Shown here piece after piece: positions 34,705 to 45,417 of a stretch of 64,000 nt of DNA. The first letter of the stretch is position 1; every line of letters begins with the position of its first letter. The notes below the pieces were generated by a model. It was not told where the DNA came from, searched no databases, and saw nothing but the letters and a program-made list of their open reading frames with translations. The translations under genes were made by a program, and so were the position numbers. The stretch is from Chloroflexota bacterium (GTDB lineage Bacteria; Chloroflexota; Anaerolineae; Anaerolineales; Villigracilaceae): the NCBI GenBank assembly GCA_016195815.1, contig JACPYX010000007.1:248001-312000 (forward strand), in the 5' to 3' direction.

Positions 34705-35229
34705 ATGCTAATTGAAAGAGTTGGGTTAATTAAAGTCGGCGGCAAGGATGCAACGGTTATTGGTGAGGATATTAAAGTGGGGCAGGCCGCACCAGATTTC
34801 ACTGCCCATGCAACGAACTGGTCCCTGGTTCGCGGACTAGCCGATACAGAAGGTAAGGTTCGAATTATTGCTGCGCTTCCGTCGCTGGACACCGAAGTGT
34901 GTGACCGCGAAACACGCCGCTTTAATGAAGAGGCCGCCTTGTTGAGCAAAGATATTGTCATCGAGGTGATCAGTACCGACCTGCCGTATGCTCAGAAACG
35001 CTGGTGCGGCGCGGCGGGCATTGAGCAGGTGACGACTCTCTCCGATCATCAGAACGCCGAGTTCGGTGAGAAATATGGTGTGCTGATTAAAGAACGCCGC
35101 ATCCTTCGCCGCGCAGTCTTTGTGGTCGGACGAGACGGCAAGGTTGTTTACTCTGCTTATATGCCCGCATTGGGGGACGAGCCTGATTACGTCGAAGTGC
35201 TTGAAGCCGCGAAGAAGGCTTTAGGATAG
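34705..35229 (+). CDS. tpx: Thiol peroxidase (Tpx-type peroxiredoxin)
   Basis: Reduces hydroperoxides with thioredoxin; 174 residues. The peroxidatic Cys is in LPSLDTEVCDRETRRFN, and the resolving Cys in DLPYAQKRWCGAAGIEQVTT, spaced as in atypical 2-Cys Tpx enzymes. The N-terminus ERVGLIKVGGKDATVIGEDI is typical. It starts a stress-related run, tpx-hsp20-lon, right after tRNA-Arg. AGGA lies about 10 nt before the ATG. Confidence 0.93.
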   Translation: MLIERVGLIKVGGKDATVIGEDIKVGQAAPDFTAHATNWSLVRGLADTEGKVRIIAALPSLDTEVCDRETRRFNEEAALLSKDIVIEVISTDLPYAQKRWCGAAGIEQVTTLSDHQNAEFGEKYGVLIKERRILRRAVFVVGRDGKVVYSAYMPALGDEPDYVEVLEAAKKALG

Positions 35230-35250
35230 CCTCTTGCAAGGAGTACGACT

Positions 35251-35651
35251 ATGCCCACCGTAATTCGCAGATCTGAAATAACATTGACAGAGAAGCGCCG
35301 CGAGATCCTCCATGCGGTAGGCTGGCAGGTGATGCCAAACCTGTGGAGTCCGCCAACGGATATTTTTGAGACGGAGAAAGCATACATCGTGCGCGTTGAG
35401 GTAGCCGGGATGCGCGATGCTGATTTCGAGATCACGTTGGAAGATGGGCATTTGTTTATAAACGGAATCCGGCCCGACCTCCCGGAGAGGCGCGCGTATC
35501 ATCAAATGGAAATCCGCTTTGGAAAGTTTTCTACAGTGATCGCGATTCCGGGACCGGTGGACCTCGAGAAATCCGAGGCCGAATACAAAGACGGATTCCT
35601 GAGCGTCACTTTGCCGAAACAAAAACCAACGAATGTAAAGGTTGAGGAATA

Positions 35652-35652
<1 letters not shown>
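35251..35652 (+). CDS. Hsp20/alpha-crystallin-family small heat-shock protein
   Basis: ATP-independent holdase chaperone of 133 residues. The alpha-crystallin domain (about 38-128) contains [39 protein letters not shown] and the closing [13 protein letters not shown] (A/G-x-L motif region). The C-terminal I-x-I motif is weak (TNVKVEE). It starts 21 bp after tpx with AAGGAG upstream, and its stop overlaps the lon start by one base (TAATG), placing chaperone and protease in one translational unit. Confidence 0.92.
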
Positions 35653-38238
<2,586 letters not shown>

Positions 38239-38267
<29 letters not shown>

Positions 38268-38601
38268 CCTCACGATGGTCAACCTGCTAGAGACGCTGTT
38301 GAAGATGGACGGCTTCGAGGTCATCGCGTTGGATGCGGACGACGACGTGCCTGCCGCGTTGCAACGCGAGTGTCCAGACGTTTTGCTGCTAGATGTGCAC
38401 CTGTCGAATCAGAATGGACTTGAGATCCTGGATGCCATCCGCAGCTCAGAGCAAATTTGCGAAACGCGGATTGTAATGATCTCAGGATCGAATGTCAAAG
38501 ACGAGTGCATGAAACACGGCGCTGATGGTTTTCTGCTCAAGCCCTTCATGCCGGACGATTTGATCCAAATGCTAAAACACAAAGCCAAACCCTGGCGATG
38601 A
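38239..38601 (+). CDS. Single-domain response regulator (receiver only)
   Basis: CheY-like receiver of 120 residues with no output domain. The acidic pocket is LLAEDDLTM, the phosphoacceptor Asp is in [18 protein letters not shown], the Thr/Ser switch is VMISGSN, and the lysine is in [10 protein letters not shown]. It is translated from within the 3' end of lon (29-bp overlap) and overlaps the acetyltransferase gene by 4 bp. No histidine kinase is nearby, so its partner is unknown. Confidence 0.92.
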
Positions 38602-39029
38602 ATTCAGTTCGCATTCGAGAATTTCATTACCCCGATGATTATTCGGCCACGTTTGATCTGTGGCAAAGCATCGAAAAGGGCGTCCATGTTGGCCGATCGG
38701 ATACGCTGGTTGAAATAGAAAAGAAACTTCAACGCGACCCCGATCTTTTTCTGGTGGCTGAAGTGGATGGTAAAATCATCGCCTCCGTCATCGGAGGTTA
38801 TGATGGACGAAGAGGCCTGATCTACCATCTGGCTGTTTCCGCATCCTTTCGCGGATTGGGAATCGGCTCCCGTTTAATGAGCGAAGTCGAAACCCGATTA
38901 CGCTCCAAAGGCTGCCTGAAGTGTTATTTGTTGGTCACGATTGATAATGATGAAGCCATGCAATATTACGAGCATCATGGCTGGCAGCACATGGATGGCG
39001 TAAAACTTTACGGCAAAGAATTGGCATGA
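38598..39029 (+). CDS. GNAT-family N-acetyltransferase
   Basis: Acetyl-CoA-dependent acetyltransferase of 143 residues; substrate unknown. The acetyl-CoA loop is in SASFRGLGIGSRLMSEVETR (RGLGIG, the Q/RxxGxG/A motif), preceded by the beta strand GLIYHLAVS. The C-terminal segment NDEAMQYYEHHGWQ is the usual motif B. The acceptor could be a protein N-terminus (RimI-like), but that is only a guess. It overlaps both neighbours by 4 bp (ATGA). Confidence 0.9.
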   Translation: MNSVRIREFHYPDDYSATFDLWQSIEKGVHVGRSDTLVEIEKKLQRDPDLFLVAEVDGKIIASVIGGYDGRRGLIYHLAVSASFRGLGIGSRLMSEVETRLRSKGCLKCYLLVTIDNDEAMQYYEHHGWQHMDGVKLYGKELA

Positions 39030-39535
39030 GTCTGCGAATCGCTGTTTTGACTGTTTCAGACCGTTCCTCGCGCGGTGAACGGCCGGACGAGTCCGGCCCC
39101 GCGCTTGTGGAAGTCATCCACAGCAAAGGCTGGACAGCGGCCCTTCAGGCCATCCTGCCGGATGATTTGAACATCCTGCGCGAGACCCTCGCGGCCTGGG
39201 CCGATAGCGGCGGCGTGGACATTATCCTCACCACCGGCGGCACGGGCTTCGCACCGCGTGATGTTACGCCCGAAGCGACGCGCGGCGTTATCGAACGTGA
39301 AGCGCCCGGCCTGGCCGAGGCCATGCGCGCCGCGAGTTTGTCGAAATCTGCTCACGCCATGCTTTCGCGGGCAGTGACTGGTATTCGCGGCAAAGTGTTG
39401 ATCATTAATTTGCCGGGAAGTCCAAAAGGCGCAGTTGAAAACCTTCAGGTCGTTCTGCCTGCGCTTGAACATGCAGTGAAGCTTTTGCATGACGCCCCGG
39501 ATGCCGAAGCGGGACATAATCCTGGATCAGCGTGA
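39026..39535 (+). CDS. mog: MogA/MoaB-family molybdopterin adenylyltransferase
   Basis: Adenylylates molybdopterin before metal insertion; 169 residues. Signatures are AVLTVSDRSSRGERPDESGP, IILTTGGTGFAPRDVTPEAT (the TGGTG nucleotide loop) and VLIINLPGSPKGAVENL. The start overlaps the acetyltransferase gene by 4 bp. It implies molybdenum or tungsten enzymes elsewhere in the genome; no other cofactor gene lies nearby. A MoaB designation is equally possible at this resolution. Confidence 0.92.
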   Translation: MSLRIAVLTVSDRSSRGERPDESGPALVEVIHSKGWTAALQAILPDDLNILRETLAAWADSGGVDIILTTGGTGFAPRDVTPEATRGVIEREAPGLAEAMRAASLSKSAHAMLSRAVTGIRGKVLIINLPGSPKGAVENLQVVLPALEHAVKLLHDAPDAEAGHNPGSA

Positions 39536-39597
39536 TATAATCCCGCCGCTCGCAGGGCGCTTCGCAAGTTCGCAATCTTTGAAAGAGGTGATTTTTT

Positions 39598-40155
39598 ATG
39601 ATTGACGTGAATGAACTCCGTAAAGGAGTCACTTTCGAAATGGACGGCAACCTGTACAAGGTGCTGGATTACAGCCATAACAAGACCGGACGCGGCAACG
39701 CATCCATCCGCATCAAGGCCCGCAACCTGGTCAGCGGGTCTAATATTGAAAAGACGTTTTCGTCCGGCCAGAGCGTGCAGGACGTAAGCCTTGATTTTCA
39801 CAATGTTTCATATTTGTATTCGGACGGCGATTTTTATCATTTCATGGATAACGAAACCTTCGAGCAACCCGCAGTCAAGGGGACTGCACTTGGCGATGAC
39901 GCCAAATATTTAAAAGAAGGCATGGAAGTTAAGCTGACCTTTTATAAAGGCGAACCGCTCGACATGGAATTGCCCACCACTGTAGATTTGAAAGTGCTCG
40001 AGGCCGAAATGGCTATTCGGGGCGATACCGCCACAGGCGTGACCAAAAAAGTCAAGACCGAAACAGGCTTGGAAGTCCAGTGCCCGCAGTTCGTGAACGT
40101 TGGCGATACCATCCGCGTCGATACGCGCACGGGGTCATACGTCACTCGCGTGTAG
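39598..40155 (+). CDS. efp: Elongation factor P with Arg at the tRNA-contacting tip
   Basis: Rescues ribosomes stalled at polyproline; 185 residues, three beta domains. The N-terminal KOW-like domain has the tip loop HNKTGRGNASIRIK, where residue 32 is Arg (positions K29-T30-G31-R32-G33) instead of the Lys found in most bacteria. The C-terminal signature VQCPQFVNVGDTIRVDTRTG is complete. AAAGAGGTG precedes the ATG by 8 nt. Arg32 elsewhere goes with EarP-dependent rhamnosylation; no modification gene is visible in this window. Confidence 0.95.
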   Translation: MIDVNELRKGVTFEMDGNLYKVLDYSHNKTGRGNASIRIKARNLVSGSNIEKTFSSGQSVQDVSLDFHNVSYLYSDGDFYHFMDNETFEQPAVKGTALGDDAKYLKEGMEVKLTFYKGEPLDMELPTTVDLKVLEAEMAIRGDTATGVTKKVKTETGLEVQCPQFVNVGDTIRVDTRTGSYVTRV

Positions 40156-40232
40156 CATATTCCGGTAATCTGTATCTGGATGGAAGACCGATCTTTTCCG
40201 GGTCAACCTTCTTTATTTATCGTCCTCCTCTT

Positions 40233-40562
40233 ATGAAAACTCCTGCCGGCAAGGAATGTAAATATTTTTACGGCAATTATTTTCGCGGCCGCAATGAGGA
40301 GGAGTGTCGCCTGCTCAAAGCCTCCGGCCAGTCATGGACGGCTGACTTGTGCCATACCTGCCCGGTACCCGCCATCTTACAGGCTAATGCCTGTGAATTT
40401 CTGCAATTACGCGGAACGGTCTCGCGCCCGCTGGATTCTTTCTTCCAGCGCCGCGTGCAGGTTTCTGCATATTGCGAAAAGACCAACCGCTCCGTGACAG
40501 AGCCGCAAATCGGCTGCGGAGAATGTCATCCGCTCCCGCCTATTTTTGAAGTAAAAAAATAA
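40233..40562 (+). CDS. Cysteine-rich small protein of unknown function
   Basis: I do not recognise this 109-residue protein. It has eight cysteines, in KECKYFYGN, EEECRLL, DLCHTCPVPA, NACEFL, AYCEKT and IGCGECHPLP, an arrangement suited to one or two zinc or Fe-S sites. No signal peptide or membrane segment. ATG 40233 follows a pyrimidine-rich TCGTCCTCCTCTT without a Shine-Dalgarno sequence, 77 bp after efp. The frame is open further upstream but overlaps efp with atypical sequence, so I take the internal ATG. Confidence 0.72.
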   Translation: MKTPAGKECKYFYGNYFRGRNEEECRLLKASGQSWTADLCHTCPVPAILQANACEFLQLRGTVSRPLDSFFQRRVQVSAYCEKTNRSVTEPQIGCGECHPLPPIFEVKK

Positions 40563-40592
40563 CCCCGCGCATCTCCGGCCCCGATGCTTCGA

Positions 40593-40598
40593 TAAAAT
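40593..40598 (+). promoter_or_regulatory. -10 box of the HAD-DinB gene
   Basis: TAAAAT at 40593-40598 predicts a start at about 40605, essentially at the ATG (40604). No Shine-Dalgarno sequence is present, so this is a second leaderless candidate in the window. No -35 box is obvious. Confidence 0.4.
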
Positions 40599-40603
40599 TG
40601 AAT

Positions 40604-41794
40604 ATGACTCTCACACTGCTGCTCGACCTCGATGATACCCTGCTAGACACCAACATGGATGCCTTTGTTCCCGCCTATTTTCAGGCGCTGGCGAAGCATC
40701 TCAAGGGACATGTTCAGCCGGAAAGCATGTTGCCCGCATTGATGTCTGGTACGCAGTTAATGCTTGCCAGCGACGACCCGGCGCATACATTGCAGGAGGT
40801 CTTTGAAGCCGACTTTTATCCAAAACTCGGCATTCCTAAAGAACAACTTGGCGATGTTATTGAACAATTCTACGATGAAGTCTTTCCAACCATTGGCCGC
40901 GTAACTAAAAAACGCGAAGGCGCGGCCGAGCTGGTGGATTGGGCTTTCGCGCAAGGTTATCGGGTGGCGGTCGCGACCGATCCGCTCTTTCCGCGCAAGG
41001 CCACTCTTCACCGCATTCGCTGGGCGGGACTGGAGCCGGAACGCTTCGACCTGGTCTCCTCCTTTGAAACATTCCATTTCAGCAAATCACACCCCGCTTA
41101 TTTTGCTGAAGTGCTCGGACGCCTCGGCTGGCCGGATAGCCCGGTCTTGATGGTGGGCAATGACGTGGAGCGCGATCTTGTTCCGGCGCAAAGGCTTGGG
41201 CTGGCGACCTATCAAATTGACGGCGTGCCCGCTTCCAGGTTCGGACCTGAAGCGGCGCGGCGCGGCAATTTGGTTGATCTGCGCCTGTGGCTTGAGTCCG
41301 CCGACCTCGCACTGCTCGAGCCATCCTTCAAAACAACAGACGCCATTCTTGCAGTCCTGGCATCCACACCGGGCGTGCTGGCCGGCCTGTCATCCGGATT
41401 GTGCGAAACGGCCTGGTCGTATGAACCCAAGCCGGATGATTGGGCAATGATCGAAATCCTGTGCCACTTGCGGGATACCGAGCGCGAGATTCACCAGATG
41501 CAAGTCAAGACTTTGCTTGAAGAGGTTTCGCCTTTCATCCCGCGGCCCGACGCGGCGGTGTGGGCCAAGCAGCGTCAATATCTGAATGAAAACGCTCATC
41601 TTGCATTGCAGGAATTCACCGCATCCAGAATTTCAATCTTAAGCAAATTAAAAGGCTTGGGCGAAGATATTTGGTCGCGGACTGCGCGTCATGCCATTTT
41701 TGGGCCATCCAATTTTCGAGAAGTGGTTGGCTTCATTGCCGATCATGACAGGCTGCATATTCAGCAGGCCTGGAATACTATTAAAACGCTCTAA
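40604..41794 (+). CDS. HAD-superfamily hydrolase fused to a DinB-like domain
   Basis: Two-domain protein of 396 residues. The N-terminal HAD phosphatase (about 1-230) has the nucleophile motif LLLDLDDTLLDTN, VAVATDPLFP (motif II Thr) and VLMVGNDVERDLVPAQ (motif IV acidic pair). The C-terminal domain (about 245-395) resembles DinB-like four-helix metal proteins: WSYEPKPDDWAMIEILCHLR, and near the end FIADHDRLHIQQA, with His residues in the usual positions. The substrate is unknown. I choose ATG 40604 over the TTG at 40598, because a TAAAAT box overlaps the latter. A strong terminator follows. Confidence 0.85.
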   Translation: MTLTLLLDLDDTLLDTNMDAFVPAYFQALAKHLKGHVQPESMLPALMSGTQLMLASDDPAHTLQEVFEADFYPKLGIPKEQLGDVIEQFYDEVFPTIGRVTKKREGAAELVDWAFAQGYRVAVATDPLFPRKATLHRIRWAGLEPERFDLVSSFETFHFSKSHPAYFAEVLGRLGWPDSPVLMVGNDVERDLVPAQRLGLATYQIDGVPASRFGPEAARRGNLVDLRLWLESADLALLEPSFKTTDAILAVLASTPGVLAGLSSGLCETAWSYEPKPDDWAMIEILCHLRDTEREIHQMQVKTLLEEVSPFIPRPDAAVWAKQRQYLNENAHLALQEFTASRISILSKLKGLGEDIWSRTARHAIFGPSNFREVVGFIADHDRLHIQQAWNTIKTL

Positions 41795-41844
41795 TCCAAA
41801 AGCCGCATCGGTTTAAGAAAGGCTGTGTTATAACTGCCAGACTT

Positions 41845-41879
41845 ATGTAGGACAAGATGTCGTCTTGTCCTACATTTTT
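41845..41879 (+). terminator. Terminator after the HAD-DinB gene
   Basis: ATGTAGGACAAGA (41845-41857) pairs perfectly with TCTTGTCCTACAT (41863-41875), followed by TTTTT. Confidence 0.88.
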
Positions 41880-41946
41880 CTGTGTACGATGAAATCAACC
41901 AAATCGTTTATCCTTGAGAATCAATAAAAAATGTAGGAGAATTTTT

Positions 41947-43188
41947 ATGAGACGAAGGGTTGTGGTGACAGGGCTGGGATGCGTTTCCCCGTTGGGTTTG
42001 AACTTTGCCGAAACCTGGGCAGCGTTGCTGGCTGGAAAGTCGGGTGCTGCGCCGATTACACGCTTTGATGCCAGCCAGCATAAAACGAAATTTGCCGCCG
42101 AGGTCAAGGGCTTTGACCCGCTGGCCTTGTTCGGCGCACGCGAAGCGCGTAAGATGGATCGCTTTGCGCAGTTTGCGATTGCCGCGGCGCAGGAAGCATT
42201 GGAACATTCCGAATTAAAGATTGACGAAGCGAATCGCGACCGTGTTGGAGTTTTGATCGGCACAGGTATCGGCGGGATCATCACGATCCTGGAGAACAAC
42301 GATGTGTTACGCGATCGCGGCCCGGAACGCGTCAGCCCATTCTTAATTCCAATGATGATCTCCGACAGCGCGGCGGGAATGCTGGCGATTCGAACGGGCG
42401 CGCGCGGCCCCAATATGTCACTGGCTACGGCCTGTGCCAGCGGATCGAATGCAGTCGGCGAGGCGGCCGAGATGATCCGGCGCGGCGCGGCCGACGCGAT
42501 GATCGCCGGCGCGGCGGAAGCGGCGATTGTCTCGCTGGCGATGGCGGGCATGAATGTGATGACTGCCTTGTCGACGCGAAACGATGAACCTGAAAAAGCT
42601 TCGCGCCCGTTCGATAAAAACCGAGACGGTTTTCTGATGGGGGAAGGTGGCGGCGTCGTTATTTTGGAATCGCTCGAATCGGCGCAGGCCCGCGGCGCAA
42701 AGGTCTTGTGCGAATTTTCCGGCTATGGCACATCTGATGACGCATATCATGTTTCCGCCCCGGCCGAGAACGGCGCGGGCGCAGCGATTTCCATGCGGCT
42801 CGCTCTTGAGAACGCCGGTTTGAAGCCGGAAGATATCGGCTATATCAATGCTCATGGCACATCCACGCAGTTGAATGATAAAAGCGAGACGGCGGCCATC
42901 AAGACGACCTTTGGCGATTATGCTTATCAGGTTCCGATCTCCTCCACCAAATCCATGACCGGACACCTGCTCGGTGCATCGGGCGCGCTGGAAACGGCCA
43001 TCTGTACCAATGTGTTGATTGAAAATATTCTGCCGCCCACCATCAATTACGAAACCCCCGATCCTGCCTGTAATTTGGATTATGTGCCCAATACGCCTCG
43101 TAAAGCCACCCCAAGGCACATCATGTCCAATTCATTTGGATTCGGCGGACACAATGCGACCATCATTTTGAGTCGCTTCGAAGGATAG
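41947..43188 (+). CDS. fabF: Beta-ketoacyl-ACP synthase II
   Basis: Elongating condensing enzyme of type II fatty-acid synthesis; 413 residues. The Cys nucleophile is in TACASGSNAVGEAAEM, and the two His are in INAHGTSTQLND and NSFGFGGHNATI. The N-terminus RRRVVVTGLGCVSPLG is typical. ATG 41947 has TAGGAGAA 6 nt upstream; the 11 codons before it run through the ribosome site. It is followed 63 bp later by fabH on the same strand, probably an operon. Confidence 0.95.
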   Translation: MRRRVVVTGLGCVSPLGLNFAETWAALLAGKSGAAPITRFDASQHKTKFAAEVKGFDPLALFGAREARKMDRFAQFAIAAAQEALEHSELKIDEANRDRVGVLIGTGIGGIITILENNDVLRDRGPERVSPFLIPMMISDSAAGMLAIRTGARGPNMSLATACASGSNAVGEAAEMIRRGAADAMIAGAAEAAIVSLAMAGMNVMTALSTRNDEPEKASRPFDKNRDGFLMGEGGGVVILESLESAQARGAKVLCEFSGYGTSDDAYHVSAPAENGAGAAISMRLALENAGLKPEDIGYINAHGTSTQLNDKSETAAIKTTFGDYAYQVPISSTKSMTGHLLGASGALETAICTNVLIENILPPTINYETPDPACNLDYVPNTPRKATPRHIMSNSFGFGGHNATIILSRFEG

Positions 43189-43251
43189 TTTTCACAACGA
43201 AGAATTAATGATTTCTCTGCACGCGTTGCGCAGTGGATCATAGGAGGCTTT

Positions 43252-44355
43252 ATGCCTTACGCACATATTACGGGATGGGGGATGTCTGTTCCTGAAACGG
43301 TTCTGACAAACGACGATCTTGCCAAGATTATTGACACCAATGACGAATGGATTCGCGGTCATACCGGCATTCGCGAGCGCCGCATCGCGAGCGAAAATCA
43401 GTTTCCGTCCACGTTGGCGGTTGATGCTTCGATCAAAGCTTTGCAGGTTGCCAACCTCAAACCAACCGATATTGACCTGATCATCTGCGCCACATCTTCA
43501 CCGGAATACATATTTCCAGCCACCGCCTGCCTGATCCAGGACGAACTTGGCGCGACCAAAGCCGGTGCATTTGATCTGTTGGCGGCCTGCACTGGTTTTA
43601 TTTATGCGACCAACATGGCGGCGCAGTCCATTCGTTCCGGTTCGATCAGGAATGCGTTGGTCATCGGCGCCGAGACTCTTTCGCGCTTTGTTGATTGGAA
43701 AGACCGCAATACCTGCATTCTTTTTGGCGACGGGGCGGGCGCATTTGTTTTGCAGGCCAGCGATCAACCCGGCGGCGTTCTATCTGCCGTGATGCACTCG
43801 GATGGTTCCGGCGGAGATGCGCTGTCGCTGCCCGGAGGCGGAAGCCATATTCCGGCCACCGAGGCGTCAATTCATGAAGGTAAACATTACATCCACATGG
43901 ACGGCAAGAAAGTATTTCGTTTTGCAACGCGCGTCATGGGTCAGGCCGCAAAAGAGGTTCTGGAACTTGCCGGCTTAACCACAAATGACGTGCAATGGAT
44001 CATCCCGCATCAAGCCAATTTCCGCATCATCGAGACCGCCGCGAAATATCTGAAAATGCCGCTCGATAAATTTATCATCAATGTTGACCGTTATGGAAAT
44101 ACATCCACGGCATCCATTCCGATCGCAACTGTGGAAGCCGTGGAAAAGGGGCTGCTCAAGAATGGCGATAAAATCGTCCTTGTCGGCTTTGGGGCGGGAT
44201 TGACCTGGGGCGCATTGGCGGCCGAGTGGACGGGGCCAATACCTGCTGAACACAAGGTGCATCCCGAAAGCTACCGCACCTGGGCAAGGACGCGTTCATT
44301 CATGCGGCGCATCGTCCGTTTTATCGAAGGTCTGATCTGGGGACGCGACTCGTAG
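43252..44355 (+). CDS. fabH: Beta-ketoacyl-ACP synthase III with C-terminal extension
   Basis: Starts fatty-acid chains by condensing acyl-CoA with malonyl-ACP; 367 residues. The Cys is in DLLAACTGFIYATNM, the His in WIIPHQANFRIIETA, and the Asn in VDRYGNTSTASIP. The N-terminus ITGWGMSVPETVLTNDDLAK and the DTNDEWIRGHTGIRERRI region are family-typical. The usual FabH is about 320-330 residues; here about 35 extra residues, Arg- and Trp-rich (RTWARTRSFMRRIVRFIEGL), form a likely amphipathic helix that could touch the membrane. AGGAGG precedes the ATG. Confidence 0.94.
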   Translation: MPYAHITGWGMSVPETVLTNDDLAKIIDTNDEWIRGHTGIRERRIASENQFPSTLAVDASIKALQVANLKPTDIDLIICATSSPEYIFPATACLIQDELGATKAGAFDLLAACTGFIYATNMAAQSIRSGSIRNALVIGAETLSRFVDWKDRNTCILFGDGAGAFVLQASDQPGGVLSAVMHSDGSGGDALSLPGGGSHIPATEASIHEGKHYIHMDGKKVFRFATRVMGQAAKEVLELAGLTTNDVQWIIPHQANFRIIETAAKYLKMPLDKFIINVDRYGNTSTASIPIATVEAVEKGLLKNGDKIVLVGFGAGLTWGALAAEWTGPIPAEHKVHPESYRTWARTRSFMRRIVRFIEGLIWGRDS

Positions 44356-44444
44356 CGTGCTCGGATCAGAATGGAATAGGATGGATCCGGGCAGGCATAG
44401 TAAATTCCTGCCGGTTGTGGTAAAGTAATTCAAAAGGAGTACAT

Positions 44445-44639
44445 ATGTTTCGCGATTTTGGCATTCCTGAACTGCTAATTATTCTGGTGATCGTTGTTCT
44501 GCTGTTTGGTCCTGGCCGCATCGGCAAGGTTGCCGGTGAACTTGGGAAAGGTATTCGTAATTTCCGGGACGGCCTTACAAGCAAAGACGATACAGATATC
44601 GGCAACAAGCCGCCGGAAGAAGATGCTGAGAAAAAATAA
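44445..44639 (+). CDS. tatA: Sec-independent translocase subunit TatA/E
   Basis: Pore-forming component of the twin-arginine translocase; 64 residues. One membrane helix (ELLIILVIVVLLFGPGRIGK) starting after the conserved FGIPE, then an amphipathic helix (VAGELGKGIRNFRDGL) and an acidic tail. AAAGGAG lies 7 nt before the ATG. tatC is not in the window. It sits 89 bp after fabH, behind an imperfect hairpin (CCGGGCAGG/CCTGCCGG, 44387-44414). Confidence 0.94.
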   Translation: MFRDFGIPELLIILVIVVLLFGPGRIGKVAGELGKGIRNFRDGLTSKDDTDIGNKPPEEDAEKK

Positions 44640-44643
44640 TCCA

Positions 44644-44681
44644 GCAAAAGGCTCCCTGACGTGCAGAGAGCCTTTTGCTTT
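44644..44681 (+). terminator. Terminator after tatA
   Basis: GCAAAAGGCTC (44644-44654) pairs with GAGCCTTTTGC (44668-44678), followed by TTT. Confidence 0.75.
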
Positions 44682-44735
44682 GCAGCCAACTGCTGGCAAT
44701 TCTGAACTTAATTTATTGCAGTAAAATAATCGGTC

Positions 44736-44764
44736 GGCAGGATAGCTCCGCCTGCCATTTTTTG
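44736..44764 (+). terminator. Second terminator-like hairpin before the oxidase-maturation genes
   Basis: GGCAGG (44736-44741) pairs with CCTGCC (44751-44756), then A and six T. It reinforces the tatA terminator. The rest of the 268-bp stretch 44640-44907 holds a possible promoter (TTGCAA, 18 nt, AATAAT) and no convincing gene. Confidence 0.5.
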
Positions 44765-44907
44765 TTTGGAGGCTGTGACGCATTGCAAGACATTGTGGAT
44801 TTGGGGAATAATGATCGGCGCCGCCCTGGAAGATTTCACGCTTCCTTGTCAAAGGTTCCAGCCAAATTTGCCGCGCGCCGCTGGCGCGTCTGACCCTGAG
44901 TTTTTGA

Positions 44908-45417
44908 ATGAGTAAAAAATTGCGCTTCAATGATGTTCTAAAGAAGGTGTTGCTGTCACTCTTGGCTGGCATCCTGCTCTCCTGGGCAGTTAGCGAGATC
45001 GCGTATTTTATATTGAAAACGGGCGAAACGCGTCCGCCGAAGAAAGTTGAATTAACTATCCCGCGCGGAACTGCCGAGCTTGTAGCTCAAGGCCGGGCTG
45101 CTTTGCCAATTCCTTCCAGGATGTTTTTTGTTGTGGGCGATACTTTGCAAGTCAACAATCAAGATATCGTGCCGCACCAATTTGGCGCTCTTTATATTGC
45201 GGCCGGGTCATCTGCTTCCATGCTTCTTGATACTGCCCAGAATTACGCTTATTCCTGCTCGTTTTGCCCCGGCCAGTATATAGGCGTTGCCGTCAACGCT
45301 CCGCTCGACATTTCCACGCGCCTGATTGGAATTCTACAAGCCGGTGTACCGATGGGTTTCCTTATTGCCCTGTATACCATTTTCGCAGTCCCATCTCGGA
45401 AGAAACTGTCCGTATGA
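44908..45417 (+). CDS. Membrane-anchored cupredoxin-like protein
   Basis: A 169-residue protein with an N-terminal membrane anchor (VLLSLLAGILLSWAVSEIAY, about residues 13-32), an extracytoplasmic beta domain and a second hydrophobic helix at the C-terminus (AGVPMGFLIALYTIFAVPS). The middle region FVVGDTLQVNNQDIVPHQFG and later AYSCSFCPGQYIG look like a cupredoxin-type fold with possible copper ligands His and Cys. It overlaps the SURF1 gene by 4 bp, so a role in copper or haem delivery to a terminal oxidase is likely by context, not shown by sequence. Confidence 0.75.
   Translation: MSKKLRFNDVLKKVLLSLLAGILLSWAVSEIAYFILKTGETRPPKKVELTIPRGTAELVAQGRAALPIPSRMFFVVGDTLQVNNQDIVPHQFGALYIAAGSSASMLLDTAQNYAYSCSFCPGQYIGVAVNAPLDISTRLIGILQAGVPMGFLIALYTIFAVPSRKKLSV

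Noticed and set aside
40080-40232. N-terminal extension of the Cys-rich protein into efp
   Set aside because: Arg/Tyr-rich frame-shifted shadow of efp, with no ribosome site.
44776-44917. Possible 46-codon GTG-started reading frame before the cupredoxin-like gene
   Set aside because: The ribosome site is only 2 nt from the GTG, the sequence resembles no family, and the region carries a better promoter candidate.
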